From assembly GCA_951394045.1 (NCBI GenBank), contig OX595993.1, positions 1,178,001 to 1,242,000 on the forward strand: a DNA stretch of 64,000 nt. Direction: 5' to 3'. Each line of letters starts with the position of its first letter. Within the stretch, counting starts at the first letter, position 1. The stretch comes from Nitzschia sp. DOCU1 (lineage: Eukaryota; Bacillariophyta; Bacillariophyceae; Bacillariales; Bacillariaceae). The position numbers and the translations under genes were made by a program. A model generated the notes under the pieces. The model was not told the DNA's origin and ran no database searches. It saw nothing but the letters and a program-made list of their open reading frames with translations. This document shows, piece after piece, positions 30,754-41,863 of the stretch.

Positions 30754-33378
30754 TTAAAGAGAATTGACAAGCCAGGTGATGACGACCGTGAATGTCAAAA
30801 AAATCAAACCCTGGCCACAAGATACAAGATACAATATCGAAAGTGTGTGAGCATCGGACTGGACTTCAAGCCAAAGGGTGGTTTTGAACTTACCACCCCC
30901 ATGAACATCACCTCGGCCGGTGTCTTCCACCATGGATCCTCGTCAGTTGCCTTTATTTCCTTCTCGTAAGGGACCCCGCCTGAGAAGTAGAAAAGAGGTT
31001 CACCCGTCCTGTTCTCCGCGAATTCAACACGGACAAACAACAGTAAACTAACCAAGGCTGCCGCCAGTGAATCTTCGCCGGTTTAGTCAGTATGCAACTC
31101 TTGAACGCATTCCTCCACCGGTATGTTCGGGTCCCACTTTTCGGTTTCGTTAACGTCCATGAAGAGAGGATATCCTGCGCTCGCGCCTGCACCGAATTTC
31201 AAGAACTCCGGGTCGTCGAAAGGCAAGAGCAAGCTTCCATCCTTGGTCAATGGAAACTCGAGAATTATTCGAGTCGAGGCTCCTCCCACGATGGAAACCA
31301 AAGCTGCTCTGGGGCTCGGCTTCTTGGCATAGAAGGTACCAAAGAGAGGCACTACTACCGTTGCAAAAGGATGTCAAACGCCACAATTAGTAAGGAACCT
31401 GTCGCTCCCGTAGCTGTGTCTTTGCTGGTTCGGTAATATGCCGCAATGGCTGTCGAAGTCATGGTAAGGGGCAAGCTCACAGCCCGAGCCATCAAGAGTA
31501 GATTATTGGGTGTGACAAGCTTCGGGAACCATCGGTTGAAATGTCGCAGTAGGTTATTCGAGACAACGGTAACCAAGGCCAGAACGGCTCCGTCGGAAGT
31601 GGACATGGTCGCCGCAACCAGCCCAATCAGGCACCAGCCACCAAGAAATGGAGGAATATCGTGTGTCATCATTTTGACGAAGGCTGTCTGATCAGGACCC
31701 ACTGGGCGCACGTAGGAAGGCCCAGAGCTACATGACAAGTGTCAGCGACGAATTCACTGTGAATCCGGTCCATAGTAGATTCTTCAGCACCGACAATGAA
31801 TAGCTTGTAAGCATTCGAATGATTGCCGACACACGTCCCGCTCAGATGCTACTGCATTGCTTACCGAGTGATGGATCCCAGGTATGAAAAAGGAATACCA
31901 ACAATGAGCGTGATGCAGCCCCCAATCAAGCAGCCCAAAGTTGCAACCCGCGATGTCTGACTGGGCAAGCATCGAGCCTGGAAGTCAAGGGCTGCGATGT
32001 TGCCGAACGCGAGAATCAAGATGGTTGCCCAGTTCCACATGATGGCATTTGGGTACGGAGAGAGCGCCAGAGCACTGGTCATTTCGCCGCTTGTAGCGTG
32101 TTCGTCACCAAAGGGATATGCAGCACGATCATACCTAGCGCAGTGTGGCACTCCTTCTGGGCACCACATCTCCTGATTGTAGCAGCACTGGGAGGAGTCT
32201 ACCGAGCAAGGTACACCATTATATGAATCACAGATCCCTCCGTCACCAATGTTCTCGGGGTAAATATATCCTTTGGAAAAATGCAATGAGGGAGGAGTAT
32301 TTTTCAAGTTATAGTTTGACTTGAGTACCACAGCATCACCTCGGGCCACACTTCTTGAATTGCCTTGCCCGGAAAGCCGATGCTCTGGGGCGGGACCTGA
32401 TATTCCGCATATGGATATACCAGTATGCGGCAGCAACCAAGCCTGACCAGCCAACAGCACCCTTGAAAATATATGTATATGCTACCGAGAACAGCACACC
32501 GCTTACCTGAGAAGTTGACGAAGAAGGAAGAATTACGATTGAGTCGATGCAATCACGAGTAACGAGCCACCCAAATTCTTACAATGTAGCTCCATGTAGC
32601 TCCATATTATTGCAGATGAGACCCAAATGGCGCCGCTTTCGGAGATATTCAACAAGTAAGCCAAAACAACCCCCATGCCGACCAAGTTTCCAGCTAGCAA
32701 CATCAGAAATGAAATGACGGTCGGCAACGAGACCAAGATCTCTACCAGTGCCCATAGCGAGCCGCAAACACGTCTGGTAAGGTCAATGCGTTTTCTTTTT
32801 GGACTCTTCCAGCAAGAAAAATTCCATTAAGAAACAGTGATAGACTCAATCCGATCGGTAGAACAGCTCCATCCCAAAAGCTCTTCGTCACCCAAAATGG
32901 CGTTGGAATCGATCGATTGTGCCGCTATAGTCATCGTTATAACGAAAAGTGGCAGCGACTTGCTCGCAACAAAGAAATTGACGGCGGATCCCTGAATTAA
33001 GATATATATGCTCGCTCCGACCAGGAAGAACAATACAATAGCAACGATCGTACCGATAGCATAGCCTGAAGGTGAGGAAGAAGCCCGAGAAGCATATTGG
33101 TTATGTCATGAATGTCAAAGTAGTAGCAATAGTGCAGAATGCCACCAACATACATACCTTTTGTATGCTCTTGTACCATCTCTCGACACTGCAGCCCGCA
33201 AACATCATATTGACAGCAGGATCCATGGCGCGGAAGAAGCGATTGGAATCTACCTGGACCGTTGCTTTCAAAAATGCGATTCATTCACCAAGTCGGGGTC
33301 ACTAAGGTAATCGGCGGTCGCATCATGCAATAGTAGCAGAAGTGGGATAACTGAACTATACATGACTTTGAGAATCAT
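30754..33378 (-). pseudogene. Decayed sodium:solute symporter (SLC5/SSS family), inverted copy
   Basis: A divergent third copy of the two symporters that follow, on the opposite strand, with the same intron order. It starts with an ATG at 33378 and signal peptide (SSVIPLLLLLHD), and ends with an intact last helix (ending TWLVNSL, stop 30754-30756). Several breaks interrupt it: a one-base loss in a T run near 33270, a deletion near 32880, a frameshift near 32750, a 10-base tandem duplication near 32590, a frameshift near 32420, a one-base loss near 31362 and an in-frame TAA at 31083-31085. Conserved stretches remain recognisable (AAQSIDSNA, YIYPENIGDGGIC, AIMWNWATI). Protein divergence from the intact copies is substantial, so it is an older paralogue that has since lost function. 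Confidence 0.85.
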
Positions 33379-34185
33379 GCCAATTAAAATGGGAGGCAAG
33401 TATGCGGTGACTATCTATATCCATGGACTAGAGACTGTGATAGTGTTGTCAGATGGGCCTCCTCCGCCTCTACTGTAGTTTACGGAAAGATATAGCAGGA
33501 AATCTTACCGAATCTTCATAAATAACGACATGATAGAGAATGCTAAATAAATTAGAAGTTCGCGCCCGCAACACCATACTATCAAAGTAACTTATGGGAT
33601 GAAGAGTTTATCAAATAACTTATTTTAAAGCCAAGTTATTGGCTACGTATAACGCTTACATCTTTCCGTAAATTACGGATTTTGTTTGGAATATATCCTT
33701 CTTCTTTACAATCGACCCTCTATGATATGCTTCAGTGGATTGGACTCGAAGTAGGACAATATGTAGAATCTTCCCAAATACCCCGTCAGAAAGTGCAGAA
33801 GTGTGACACAACCAGTTATTACACGGACTTGACTCTTCAACTTCGACTCTCTACTCCTAACGGTAGATAAACATCTATCATTGATCACTACGCATATTGC
33901 CGTGCCGCCGCGAGATTTTATTTAAAGCCGAAAGTCACAAGGGCGCGCCCGGGGGCTGAGGGAGTATATTTGCATGGCTTTTTCAATAAATAGAGATTTC
34001 TCAATAAATAGAGACAAATCTGCGTTTGCAGCCGTCGGAGAAAAGTTGACAACGGTGACAGCCAGCGAACCTTTAATCCACTTGAAACCACCAATTCCAT
34101 GGAAAAGTCTCGACTAGCGACCCTCTGCTTCTCCTAACAATATCTTTCGATAGAGGATTAGTTTGCTGGATCCGTTCTCGCAGAA
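33379..34185. other. Shared upstream region of the symporter genes
   Basis: About 800 bp between the inverted pseudogene and the first intact symporter. A short direct repeat, TCAATAAATAGAGA, occurs at 33983-33996 and 34001-34014. From about 34021 the sequence belongs to the duplicated unit. No other gene seen. Confidence 0.5.
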
Positions 34186-37052
34186 ATGTTATCCTTTCGT
34201 GTGCTGGGCTTGGGTTGTGCCTTGTTGGTCACGAGGGCGGCAGCAGATTGTTTAGCCAACCAAGAGCTAAATGACTTCTTTGAAGACGTCGACGGGAGGC
34301 CGAGCTCCATTCCGCGCTACGGAAGCTGTTGTATGTATGACGTCTGCGGGCTGGAGTGTCCCGTACCACAACCACAGCCTCCGAAAGGTACGACAGATGA
34401 AACGTTTGGTATTGATATAGGAGTGATACAGTCTTACTCATTGCTCCGTCAGGTTACGGGATCGCTGTGATTATGGGAATTGTCGTGTCGTTCATGATCG
34501 GAGGTGCGATTTACTTTCTGATTGAAAGTACCCCCGAGAATTTCTTTGTTGCTGCGAGAGAATTGCCTCTATTCATTACAGTTATGACGCTAGCAGCCCA
34601 GGCCATCGACTCGAATGCCCTCTTGGGAAATGCCGACCTTAGCTACAAGTTCAGTATTTGGGACGGCCTCGTTTTGCCAGTTGGCCTAGCTTTGTCGCTC
34701 GTGCTCAACGGTATATTCTTTGCGCACAAGATTCATGACGATAACGTTTTGACGTTACCGGATGTTTATGCTAAGCGCTACGGAAAAATTGTTGAGGTTC
34801 TAGTGTCCATCGCTACATTGATTTCCTTCATGATGTTGCTGGCAGGAAATCTGGTCGGTATGGGGGTCACATTGGCGTACACAACTGGCATTGAAGAAAA
34901 TGGTGCCATTTGGATTTCGTCGGCGATTGTATGGAGTTGCACAGTCAGTAAATTGGGGAATGAAAAATATTTGTCATTAAGTGATTGAGACTCACTGGTC
35001 GGTTTCTCGAATCTTCAGGTCAGTGGTGGGCTTTTCTCAGTCGCTTACACGCACGTGCAACAGGGCGCTGTGGGATGGCTCGGTGTCATGGCGTTTTGTT
35101 ATTGGTTTATTGTGAATGAAAAGGACGCCGCGCCTCCACCGAGTATCGGCTTTCCAGGTATTGTAACAAAGTGGATGTCTGTGTCTGTGTAACTCAGCAT
35201 GAGGCAGATCTAATATGACGTTCGGTTTCGTAGGATATATCTACCCGGATGGGGTCGGTGACGGGGGGATTTGTGACATGTATCAGGGTGTACCTTGTGG
35301 TACCGGATGCTGCTACAACGAAGAGTTATGGTGTCCAGAAGGTCTGCCAAATTGTGAAAGATATGATCGAGCGGCGTACCCTTTGGGGGACCAGCAGGTT
35401 TACGATGGCCAGATGACGAATCGACTGGCTCTGTCCCCTTTCCCCAATGCAATCATGTGGAATTGGGCCACCATTTTCATTCTGGGGTTCGGGAACTTGG
35501 CCGCGTTGGACTTTCAAGCCCGCTGTATGGCTGCTAAATCATCCAAAGTGGCAAGGCTTGGATGCATCCTTGCTGGGTGTATAACGTTGCTCGTAGGAGT
35601 GCCCGTTAGCTTTCTTGGGTCCATCATGAGGTAAGAGTACAAATGCATTTTTTTGGAAGACCATTTGAGGAGGTCAGCTGACGCTTCGGTGACGTGCTGC
35701 CCGAAAGAAAATACTATGGTCCCGACTCCACGAGCAGCGTATTCGAAGCGGATACTTGTAGCAGCATTCTATTGCTACCGACATGCGCCGCATGGGTGCC
35801 AGATGATGTAGCGTTCCTTCGTTTGGCCACCAACCAAGCACCAGTGTTTCTAGGTGGGTGGGCACTAATTGGAATTGTTGCTGCCACCATGTCGACTGCG
35901 GGTGGCGCAATTTTGGCTTTGGGCACCGTTATGGCAAACAACGTGTTCCGTCAAATCGATCCGATTTACCCCAAGCTTGTGAATGGCGACAATCTGGTTT
36001 TGGTCGCTCGAATTAGTACGCTTCCTTTGACATTGGCAGCTACTGCGATCGCTGCATTTTATCGTGAAAACGATGAAAATGCTGCTGGTGCAACGGGTTA
36101 TCTATTGATTGTGGCATTTGATGTGGTGTTAGCAACCTCCGTGGTTCCACTGTTTGGGGCCTTCTACACGAAGAAACCCAGCCCACGGGCAGCCTTGCTG
36201 TCCATCATTGGCGGTGCGCTCACCCGTGTGATTATGGAGTTCACTCTTCCCAAGGACGGCAGTTTGCTGCTTCCATTCCCGGACGACGAATTTTTGAACT
36301 ATGGGCCCGCCGCGAGCTCGTTGCCCCCGCCATTCATCAATGCCACGGAAGTTTGGGACCCATCCATAGAGCAGTGTGACCAAGTACCTTTTGAAGATTA
36401 CACGGGAGTGGACTCATTGGCAGCGCCGCTGGTCTCTTTGGTTATATTTGTTACGGTTCAATTTCTCGAGCACTACCTCGATCGACCTCTGTTCTTTTAC
36501 CCCGGGGGCACACCCTACGAGAAGGATGTCACAGGGGCGGCCGACAAGCTTCAGAATTGGAACAAGGCCTTGGAAGTGCTATTTATAGTAATTGTACGTT
36601 TTCGACGGAAAGACCACGGTGCTGAGCTCTGCAACCCACTATTGTTTACTAACACTCTGTTTGTTGCCGCCGCAGGGGATTATTTTCTTGATTTTCACTA
36701 TCTTCATTGTTCTGCTGGCAAACGCACTATAAGTACGATGTCAAAGCAAAGTAAATATTCCACGGCAACTGGGGCTTGTTTGTCTGTTATCAAAGAGAAA
36801 ATGTTCAATCTGAAACAACAATAAGTGTTAGAACATTTTTTGGTCTATATCAATATCTTTTGAGATCACAAAGTCCGTCGTGTGCCGCGCCGCGTCAAGG
36901 GATGCTCAGATATGCCTGAATATAGTTACTCTCTCAGCAGAAGGGTGACTTCTTCGGATGTCTCTATCTACTTTTGTGAAATTCAATATCCTCATGCAAC
37001 CGTCGGCGACGACACGAGAAACAGCCTTTGTGGAACCAACGATAGATAAAAC
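34021..37052 (+). repeat. Segmental tandem duplication, unit A
   Basis: First copy of a roughly 3.0-kb unit covering the symporter gene plus about 165 bp upstream and 320 bp downstream. The second copy is at about 37287-40312. Similarity includes introns and flanks, and fades outside these borders, which were placed by eye. Confidence 0.85.
34186..36732 (+). CDS. Sodium:solute symporter (SLC5/SSS family), tandem copy A
   Basis: Six exons: 34186-34387, 34453-34943, 35019-35157, 35234-35630, 35708-36593 and 36676-36732, with five 65-82-bp introns. They give 723 residues. The N terminus is a signal peptide (LLVTRAAADC). A Cys-rich segment follows (SCCMYDVCGLEC). The first helix then begins YGIAVIMGIVVSFMIGG. 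Family features include FFVAARELPLFI, AAQAIDSNALLG, a large extracellular loop with a Cys cluster (GTGCCYNEELWCPEG), and the Na+-site helix IGIVAATMSTAGGAI. The last exon encodes only the terminal helix (GIIFLIFTIFIVLLANAL). Members move sugars, urea, amino acids, vitamins or inorganic ions with sodium. The substrate here is not deducible; a urea/DUR3 assignment is possible but not supported by a decisive motif. Confidence 0.88.
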
Positions 37053-37441
37053 TTCGGACCCTTCGGAGGGATGAGACAAGAGATTGGCCATGACTTTTTA
37101 AATAAAAATACACAGAGAGGGATTTCCTGGATATTTCCGAGTTGTGTTTAGTCACTTTAGTCATCACCGAAAAGTCCAAATCGCACGCCAGGAAGTCAAA
37201 GTTTGAAATGTCCGCATAAAGAATTCCTTCCATCCAAAAGGAAGGAAAAATACACGGAATTTTAGATTCCAGGTAATAAGACTGTGTGAGTTTGCGGCCG
37301 TCGGGGAAAAGTAGAAAAAGGTGACAGCGAACCTTGAAACCACCAATTCAATACTATGGAAAAGTCTTCACTAGGGACCCTCTGCTTCTCCTAACAATAC
37401 CTTTAGATCGAGTATTGGTTTGCTGATCCGTTCTCTCAGAA
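36733..37441. other. Spacer between tandem symporter copies
   Basis: About 700 bp. The first 320 bp and the last 155 bp belong to the duplicated units, and only about 235 bp (37053-37286) is unique. No gene seen. Confidence 0.6.
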
Positions 37442-40312
37442 ATGTTATCCTTTCGTGTGTTGGGCTTGGGTTGTGCCTTGTTGGTCACGAGGGCGGCAGC
37501 AGATTGTTTAGCCAACCAAGAGCTCAATGACTTCTTTGAAGACGTCGACGGGAGGCCGAGCTCCATTCCGCGCTACGGAAGCTGTTGTATGTATGACGTC
37601 TGCGGGCTGGAGTGTCCCGTACCACAACCACAGCCTCCGAAAGGTACGACAGATGAAACGTTTGGTATTGATATAGGAGAGATACAGTCTTACTCATTGC
37701 TCCGTCAGGTTACGGGATCGCTGTGATTATGGGAATCGTCGTGTCGTTCATGATCGGAGGTGCGATTTACTTTCTGATTGAAAGTACCCCCGAGAATTTC
37801 TTTGTTGCTGCGAGAGAATTGCCTCTATTCATTACAGTTATGACGCTAGCAGCCCAGTCCATCGACTCGAATGCCCTCTTGGGAAATGCCGACCTTAGCT
37901 ACAAGTTCAGTATTTGGGACGGTCTCGTTTTGCCAGTCGGCCTAGCTTTGTCGCTCGTGCTCAACGGTATATTCTTTGCGCACAAGATTCATGACGATAA
38001 CGTTTTGACGTTACCGGATGTTTATGCTAAGCGCTACGGAAAAATTGTTGAGGTTCTAGTGTCCATCGCTACATTGATTTCCTTCATGATGTTGCTGGCA
38101 GGAAATCTGGTCGGTATGGGGGTCACATTGGCGTACACAACTGGCATTGAAGAAAGTGGTGCCATTTGGATTTCGTCGGCGATTGTATGGAGCTGCACGG
38201 TCAGTAAATTGGGGAATGAAAAATATTTGTCATTAAGTGATTGAGACTCACTGGTCGGTTTCTCGAATCTTCAGGTCAGTGGTGGGCTTTTCTCAGTCGC
38301 TTACACGCACGTGCAACAGGGCGCTGTGGGATGGCTCGGTGTCATGGCGTTTTGTTATTGGTTTATTGTGAATGAAAAGGACGCCGCGCCTCCACCGAGT
38401 ATCGGCTTTCCAGGTATTGTAACAAAGTGGATGTCTGTGTCTGTGTAACTCAGCATGAGGCAGATCTAATATTATGACGTTCGTTTTCGTAGGATATATC
38501 TACCCGGATGGGGTCGGTGACGGGGGGATTTGTGACATGTATCAGGGTGTACCTTGTGGTACTGGATGCTGCTACAACGAAGAGTTATGGTGTCCAGAAG
38601 GTCTTCCAAATTGTGAAAGATATGATCGAGCGGCGTACCCTTTGGGGGACCAGCAGGTTTACGATGGCCAGATGACGAATCGACTGGCTCTGTCCCCTTT
38701 CCCCAATGCAATCATGTGGAATTGGGCCACCATTTTCATTCTGGGGTTCGGGAACTTGGCCGCGTTGGACTTTCAAGCCCGCTGTATGGCTGCTAAATCA
38801 TCCAAAGTGGCAAGGCTTGGATGCATCCTTGCTGGGTGTATAACGTTGCTCGTAGGAGTGCCCGTTAGCTTTCTTGGGTCCATCATGAGGTAAGAGTACA
38901 AATGCATTTTTTTGGAAGACCATTTGAGGAGGTCAGCTGACGCTTCGGTGACGTGCTGCCCGAAAGAAAATACTATGGTCCCGACTCCACGAGCAGCGTA
39001 TTCGAAGCGGATACTTGTAGCAGCATTCTATTGCTACCGACATGCGCCGCATGGGTGCCAGATGATGTAGCGTTCCTTCGTTTGGCCACCAACCAAGCAC
39101 CAGTGTTTCTAGGTGGGTGGGCACTAATTGGAATTGTTGCTGCCACCATGTCGACTGCGGGTGGCGCAATTTTGGCTTTGGGCACCGTTATGGCAAACAA
39201 CGTGTTCCGTCAAATCGATCCGATTTACCCCAAGCTTGTGAATGGCGACAATCTGGTTTTGGTCGCTCGAATTAGTACGCTTCCTTTGACATTGGCAGCT
39301 ACTGCGATCGCTGCATTTTATCGTGAAAACGATGAAAATGCTGCTGGTGCAACGGGTTATCTATTGATTGTGGCATTTGATGTGGTGTTAGCAACCTCCG
39401 TGGTTCCACTGTTTGGGGCCTTCTACACGAAGAAACCCAGCCCACGGGCAGCCTTGCTGTCCATCATTGGCGGTGCGCTCACCCGTGTGATTATGGAGTT
39501 CACTCTTCCCAAGGACGGCAGTTTGCTGCTTCCATTCCCGGACGACGAATTTTTGAACTATGGGCCCGCCGCGAGCTCGTTGCCCCCGCCGTTCATCAAT
39601 GCCACGGAAGTTTGGGACCCATCCATAGAGCAGTGTGACCAAGTACCGTTTGAAGATTACACGGGAGTGGACTCATTGGCAGCGCCGCTGGTCTCTCTGT
39701 TTATATTCGTTACGGTTCAGTTTCTCGAGCACTACCTCGATCGACCTCTGTTCTTTTACCCCGGCGGCACACCCTACGAAAAGGATGTCGCAGGGGCGGC
39801 CGACAAGCTTCAGAATTGGAACAAGGCCTTGGAGGTGCTCTTTATAGTAATTGTACGTTTTCGACGGAAAGACCAAGGTACTGAGCTCTGCAACCCACTA
39901 TTGTTTACTAACACTCTGTCCGTTGCCACCGCAGGGTGTTATTTTCTTGATTTTCACTATCTTCATTGTTCTGCTGGCAAACGCACTATAAGCTCGATGT
40001 GAAATCAGAGTAAATATTCCACGGCAACTGGGGGCTTGTTTGTCTGATATCAAAGAGAAAATGTTCAATCTGAAACAACAATAAGTGTTAGAACATTTTT
40101 GGTCTATATCAATATCTTTTGAGATCACAAAGTCCGTCCTGTGCCGCACCGCGTCAAGGGATGCTCAGATATGCCTGAATATAGTTACTCTCTCAGGAGA
40201 AGGGTGACTTCTTCGGATGTCTCTATCTACTTTTGTGAAATTCAATATCCTCATAGCAACCGTCGGCGACGACACGAGTAACAGCCTTCATGGAACCAAC
40301 ATAGACATAACT
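37287..40312 (+). repeat. Segmental tandem duplication, unit B
   Basis: Second copy of the 3.0-kb unit that starts near 34021. Copies agree at nearly every base in exons and introns, with a 3-base insertion in the third intron of copy B and scattered single-base changes. The border on the right lies about 30 bp before the stop of the CS-domain gene. Confidence 0.85.
37442..39991 (+). CDS. Sodium:solute symporter (SLC5/SSS family), tandem copy B
   Basis: Six exons: 37442-37643, 37709-38199, 38275-38413, 38493-38889, 38967-39852 and 39935-39991. They give 723 residues, the same length and exon lengths as copy A. Few residues differ, for example Ala to Ser in AAQSIDSNA, Asn to Ser in the IEESGAIW segment, and Ile to Val in the last exon (GVIFLIFTIF). 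All splice sites are preserved and no stop interrupts the frame, so both copies appear functional. The upstream 155 bp is also shared with copy A, but more diverged than the gene, so expression could differ. Confidence 0.88.
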
Positions 40313-40344
40313 TACCATTGTAGGGCTGCATCCGCAAGATACTT
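39992..40344. other. Intergenic spacer between convergent genes
   Basis: About 350 bp, mostly the 3' flank of the duplicated unit, ending just before the CS-domain gene. Confidence 0.5.
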
Positions 40345-41181
40345 TCAAGTGGGCGAATGTTGCGGCGGGGGTCGCTTCTTCTCGCGGAATTGTCGGTGCG
40401 CTTCCTCCCACGCTTCTAGGAACTCTTTCGAGGCAACCGATCGTTTGGTTTCGCTGGCATCGAGATCAATTTCATCAAATTGAAGAAGAGGTCGCTTCCA
40501 CCAAACAAAAATACCTTGCATTGGAACGGCCTTGTACAGAGTAAGGAAAACAAAAGGCTGCTCCTTGTCCTCTGGATGACGCTCTACCGACCAATCGAGA
40601 TCCCCACTCGAAGTGTCGTCGTCCTGAGACCAGTGCACTGGATGTGGCAAATCTCCTTCCAACAGAGTTAGAGGGGATGTTTTGCCAGTTTGAGCACCTT
40701 CTTTGACGCTTCCAGTAACTATGAGATGATGTTTCTGTGAGCCCATCGCGCAATGTCGATCCACAAAAGGCAAAATCCCGTCTACTCGAACGCTCTGAAC
40801 AGATTCAGACTTGAGTTCTAGTCGAATCTGTACCGAATAACGATCCTGGCACCAGTACAATCGGCGATTGTCCGACGTAGTAAGGCATCCACCTTTCGCT
40901 GTCCAAGCTTGGATCGGACTCGTTGCGGCAGCAGCGTCTTTGCACGCTGTACTTGGGGCTTGTTGAGCGGTTAACGCGCTACCTCTCACAGCTTCAGAGA
41001 CGGTCGGAACAGCAGATACCTGCGGCTGAACGGTCACCGAATCGTCGGCACTGGACTTTCCCCCGAAGGTCACGCGGCTTGGTGCATCCAATCGAGTAAC
41101 CCGAGGCGTAGAAGTCTGCTCGTCATCGTTTTCGCTGTCGCTATCGTCGAAATGATCCCATTTGGAGTAATCTATTGGCAT
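40345..41181 (-). CDS. CS-domain (p23/NudC-type) protein with CDC37-like N terminus
   Basis: Single-exon protein of 278 residues from the ATG at 41181; the frame extends 225 bases further up but without an ATG. It begins MPIDYSKWDHFDDSDSEND, close to the N-terminal signature of CDC37, where a serine before an acidic run is a CK2 site needed for kinase-client binding. A disordered Ser/Thr-rich linker follows (residues about 20-105). A CS-type beta domain occupies residues about 125-250, with RYSVQIRLELK, LLEGDLPHPVHWS, QPFVFLTLYKAVPM and a Trp pair in FVWWKRP. The C terminus is basic and ends KKRPPPQHSPT. CS domains mediate Hsp90 contacts in p23, Sgt1 and NudC proteins. A co-chaperone role is inferred. 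Confidence 0.82.
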   Translation of the reverse strand: MPIDYSKWDHFDDSDSENDDEQTSTPRVTRLDAPSRVTFGGKSSADDSVTVQPQVSAVPTVSEAVRGSALTAQQAPSTACKDAAAATSPIQAWTAKGGCLTTSDNRRLYWCQDRYSVQIRLELKSESVQSVRVDGILPFVDRHCAMGSQKHHLIVTGSVKEGAQTGKTSPLTLLEGDLPHPVHWSQDDDTSSGDLDWSVERHPEDKEQPFVFLTLYKAVPMQGIFVWWKRPLLQFDEIDLDASETKRSVASKEFLEAWEEAHRQFREKKRPPPQHSPT

Positions 41182-41863
41182 CGCGATTGTAGTCCTCTCG
41201 CATCCACAGAAATGATGGGCGGTCTGCCCGGTGGCCTTTCGAAGAAAATGGAAAGCCAAAAAAGGAAATAATGTCAAAATGAAAAATGGAAGGAGATCCA
41301 AGATCCACCGGTCTGGCCGTCGAATCGTGTGCACGCTCGATGCGCGCGGCAATCCCGGACGATTGACGTGGGCTTTATGAAAAATGGTCGTGTGTGCTAA
41401 CTCCAAGTCTTAGTCTTGTTCGCGTTCGCGATGACAACGTCGCGATGACGGGGGTCGACGGTGTCGCAAACTTATGCTTGGTGTCGATGGTGGATGGATT
41501 GGGTTTTTCGTCGGAAGTCTTGCATCCGCTGCGCTAATACCTCCGTTTGTGTACTTGCGCAGTCTGCCACCGGGTCTTTGTCTTCCCTCCTTGATGTTCG
41601 GGAGTTCAACAAGCGCGGTCATGCAAGCCAATGGCGATGCGTTGCGTGATCGTGTTCATCCGGAAGCCGTCCACACCTCCAGCACTCTGACCAAGACTAC
41701 CGGACTGGTTCCATTACTTCATACACATCTCTCGCCTTCTAAGGTTGCCCCACCAAGAACGATACTTGGTAGTCGGCACCCGGTGTATCTCAAGTTTTTG
41801 CTAGTTGCTTGAGGAGCCAGCGTTGAGGTTTATTTCGTTGAAATTGCAAAGTCAAGGTTAAAC
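41182..41863. other. Shared upstream region with a doubtful small open frame
   Basis: About 680 bp between divergent genes. It contains a 112-codon open frame with an ATG and a hydrophobic start at 41474-41812, listed separately at low confidence. No other feature. Confidence 0.5.
41474..41812 (+). CDS. Possible small hydrophobic protein (doubtful)
   Basis: Open frame of 112 codons starting with ATG. The first 30 residues are hydrophobic (WIGFFVGSLASAALIPPF), while the rest is Ser/Thr/His-rich. No family resemblance. It ends 51 bases before the next gene's ATG, so it could equally be 5' untranslated sequence. Confidence 0.22.
   Translation: MLGVDGGWIGFFVGSLASAALIPPFVYLRSLPPGLCLPSLMFGSSTSAVMQANGDALRDRVHPEAVHTSSTLTKTTGLVPLLHTHLSPSKVAPPRTILGSRHPVYLKFLLVA

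Noticed and set aside
34186..39991. Naming the symporters as DUR3 urea transporters
   Set aside because: Overall SSS family is clear, but I see no motif that separates urea from other substrates.
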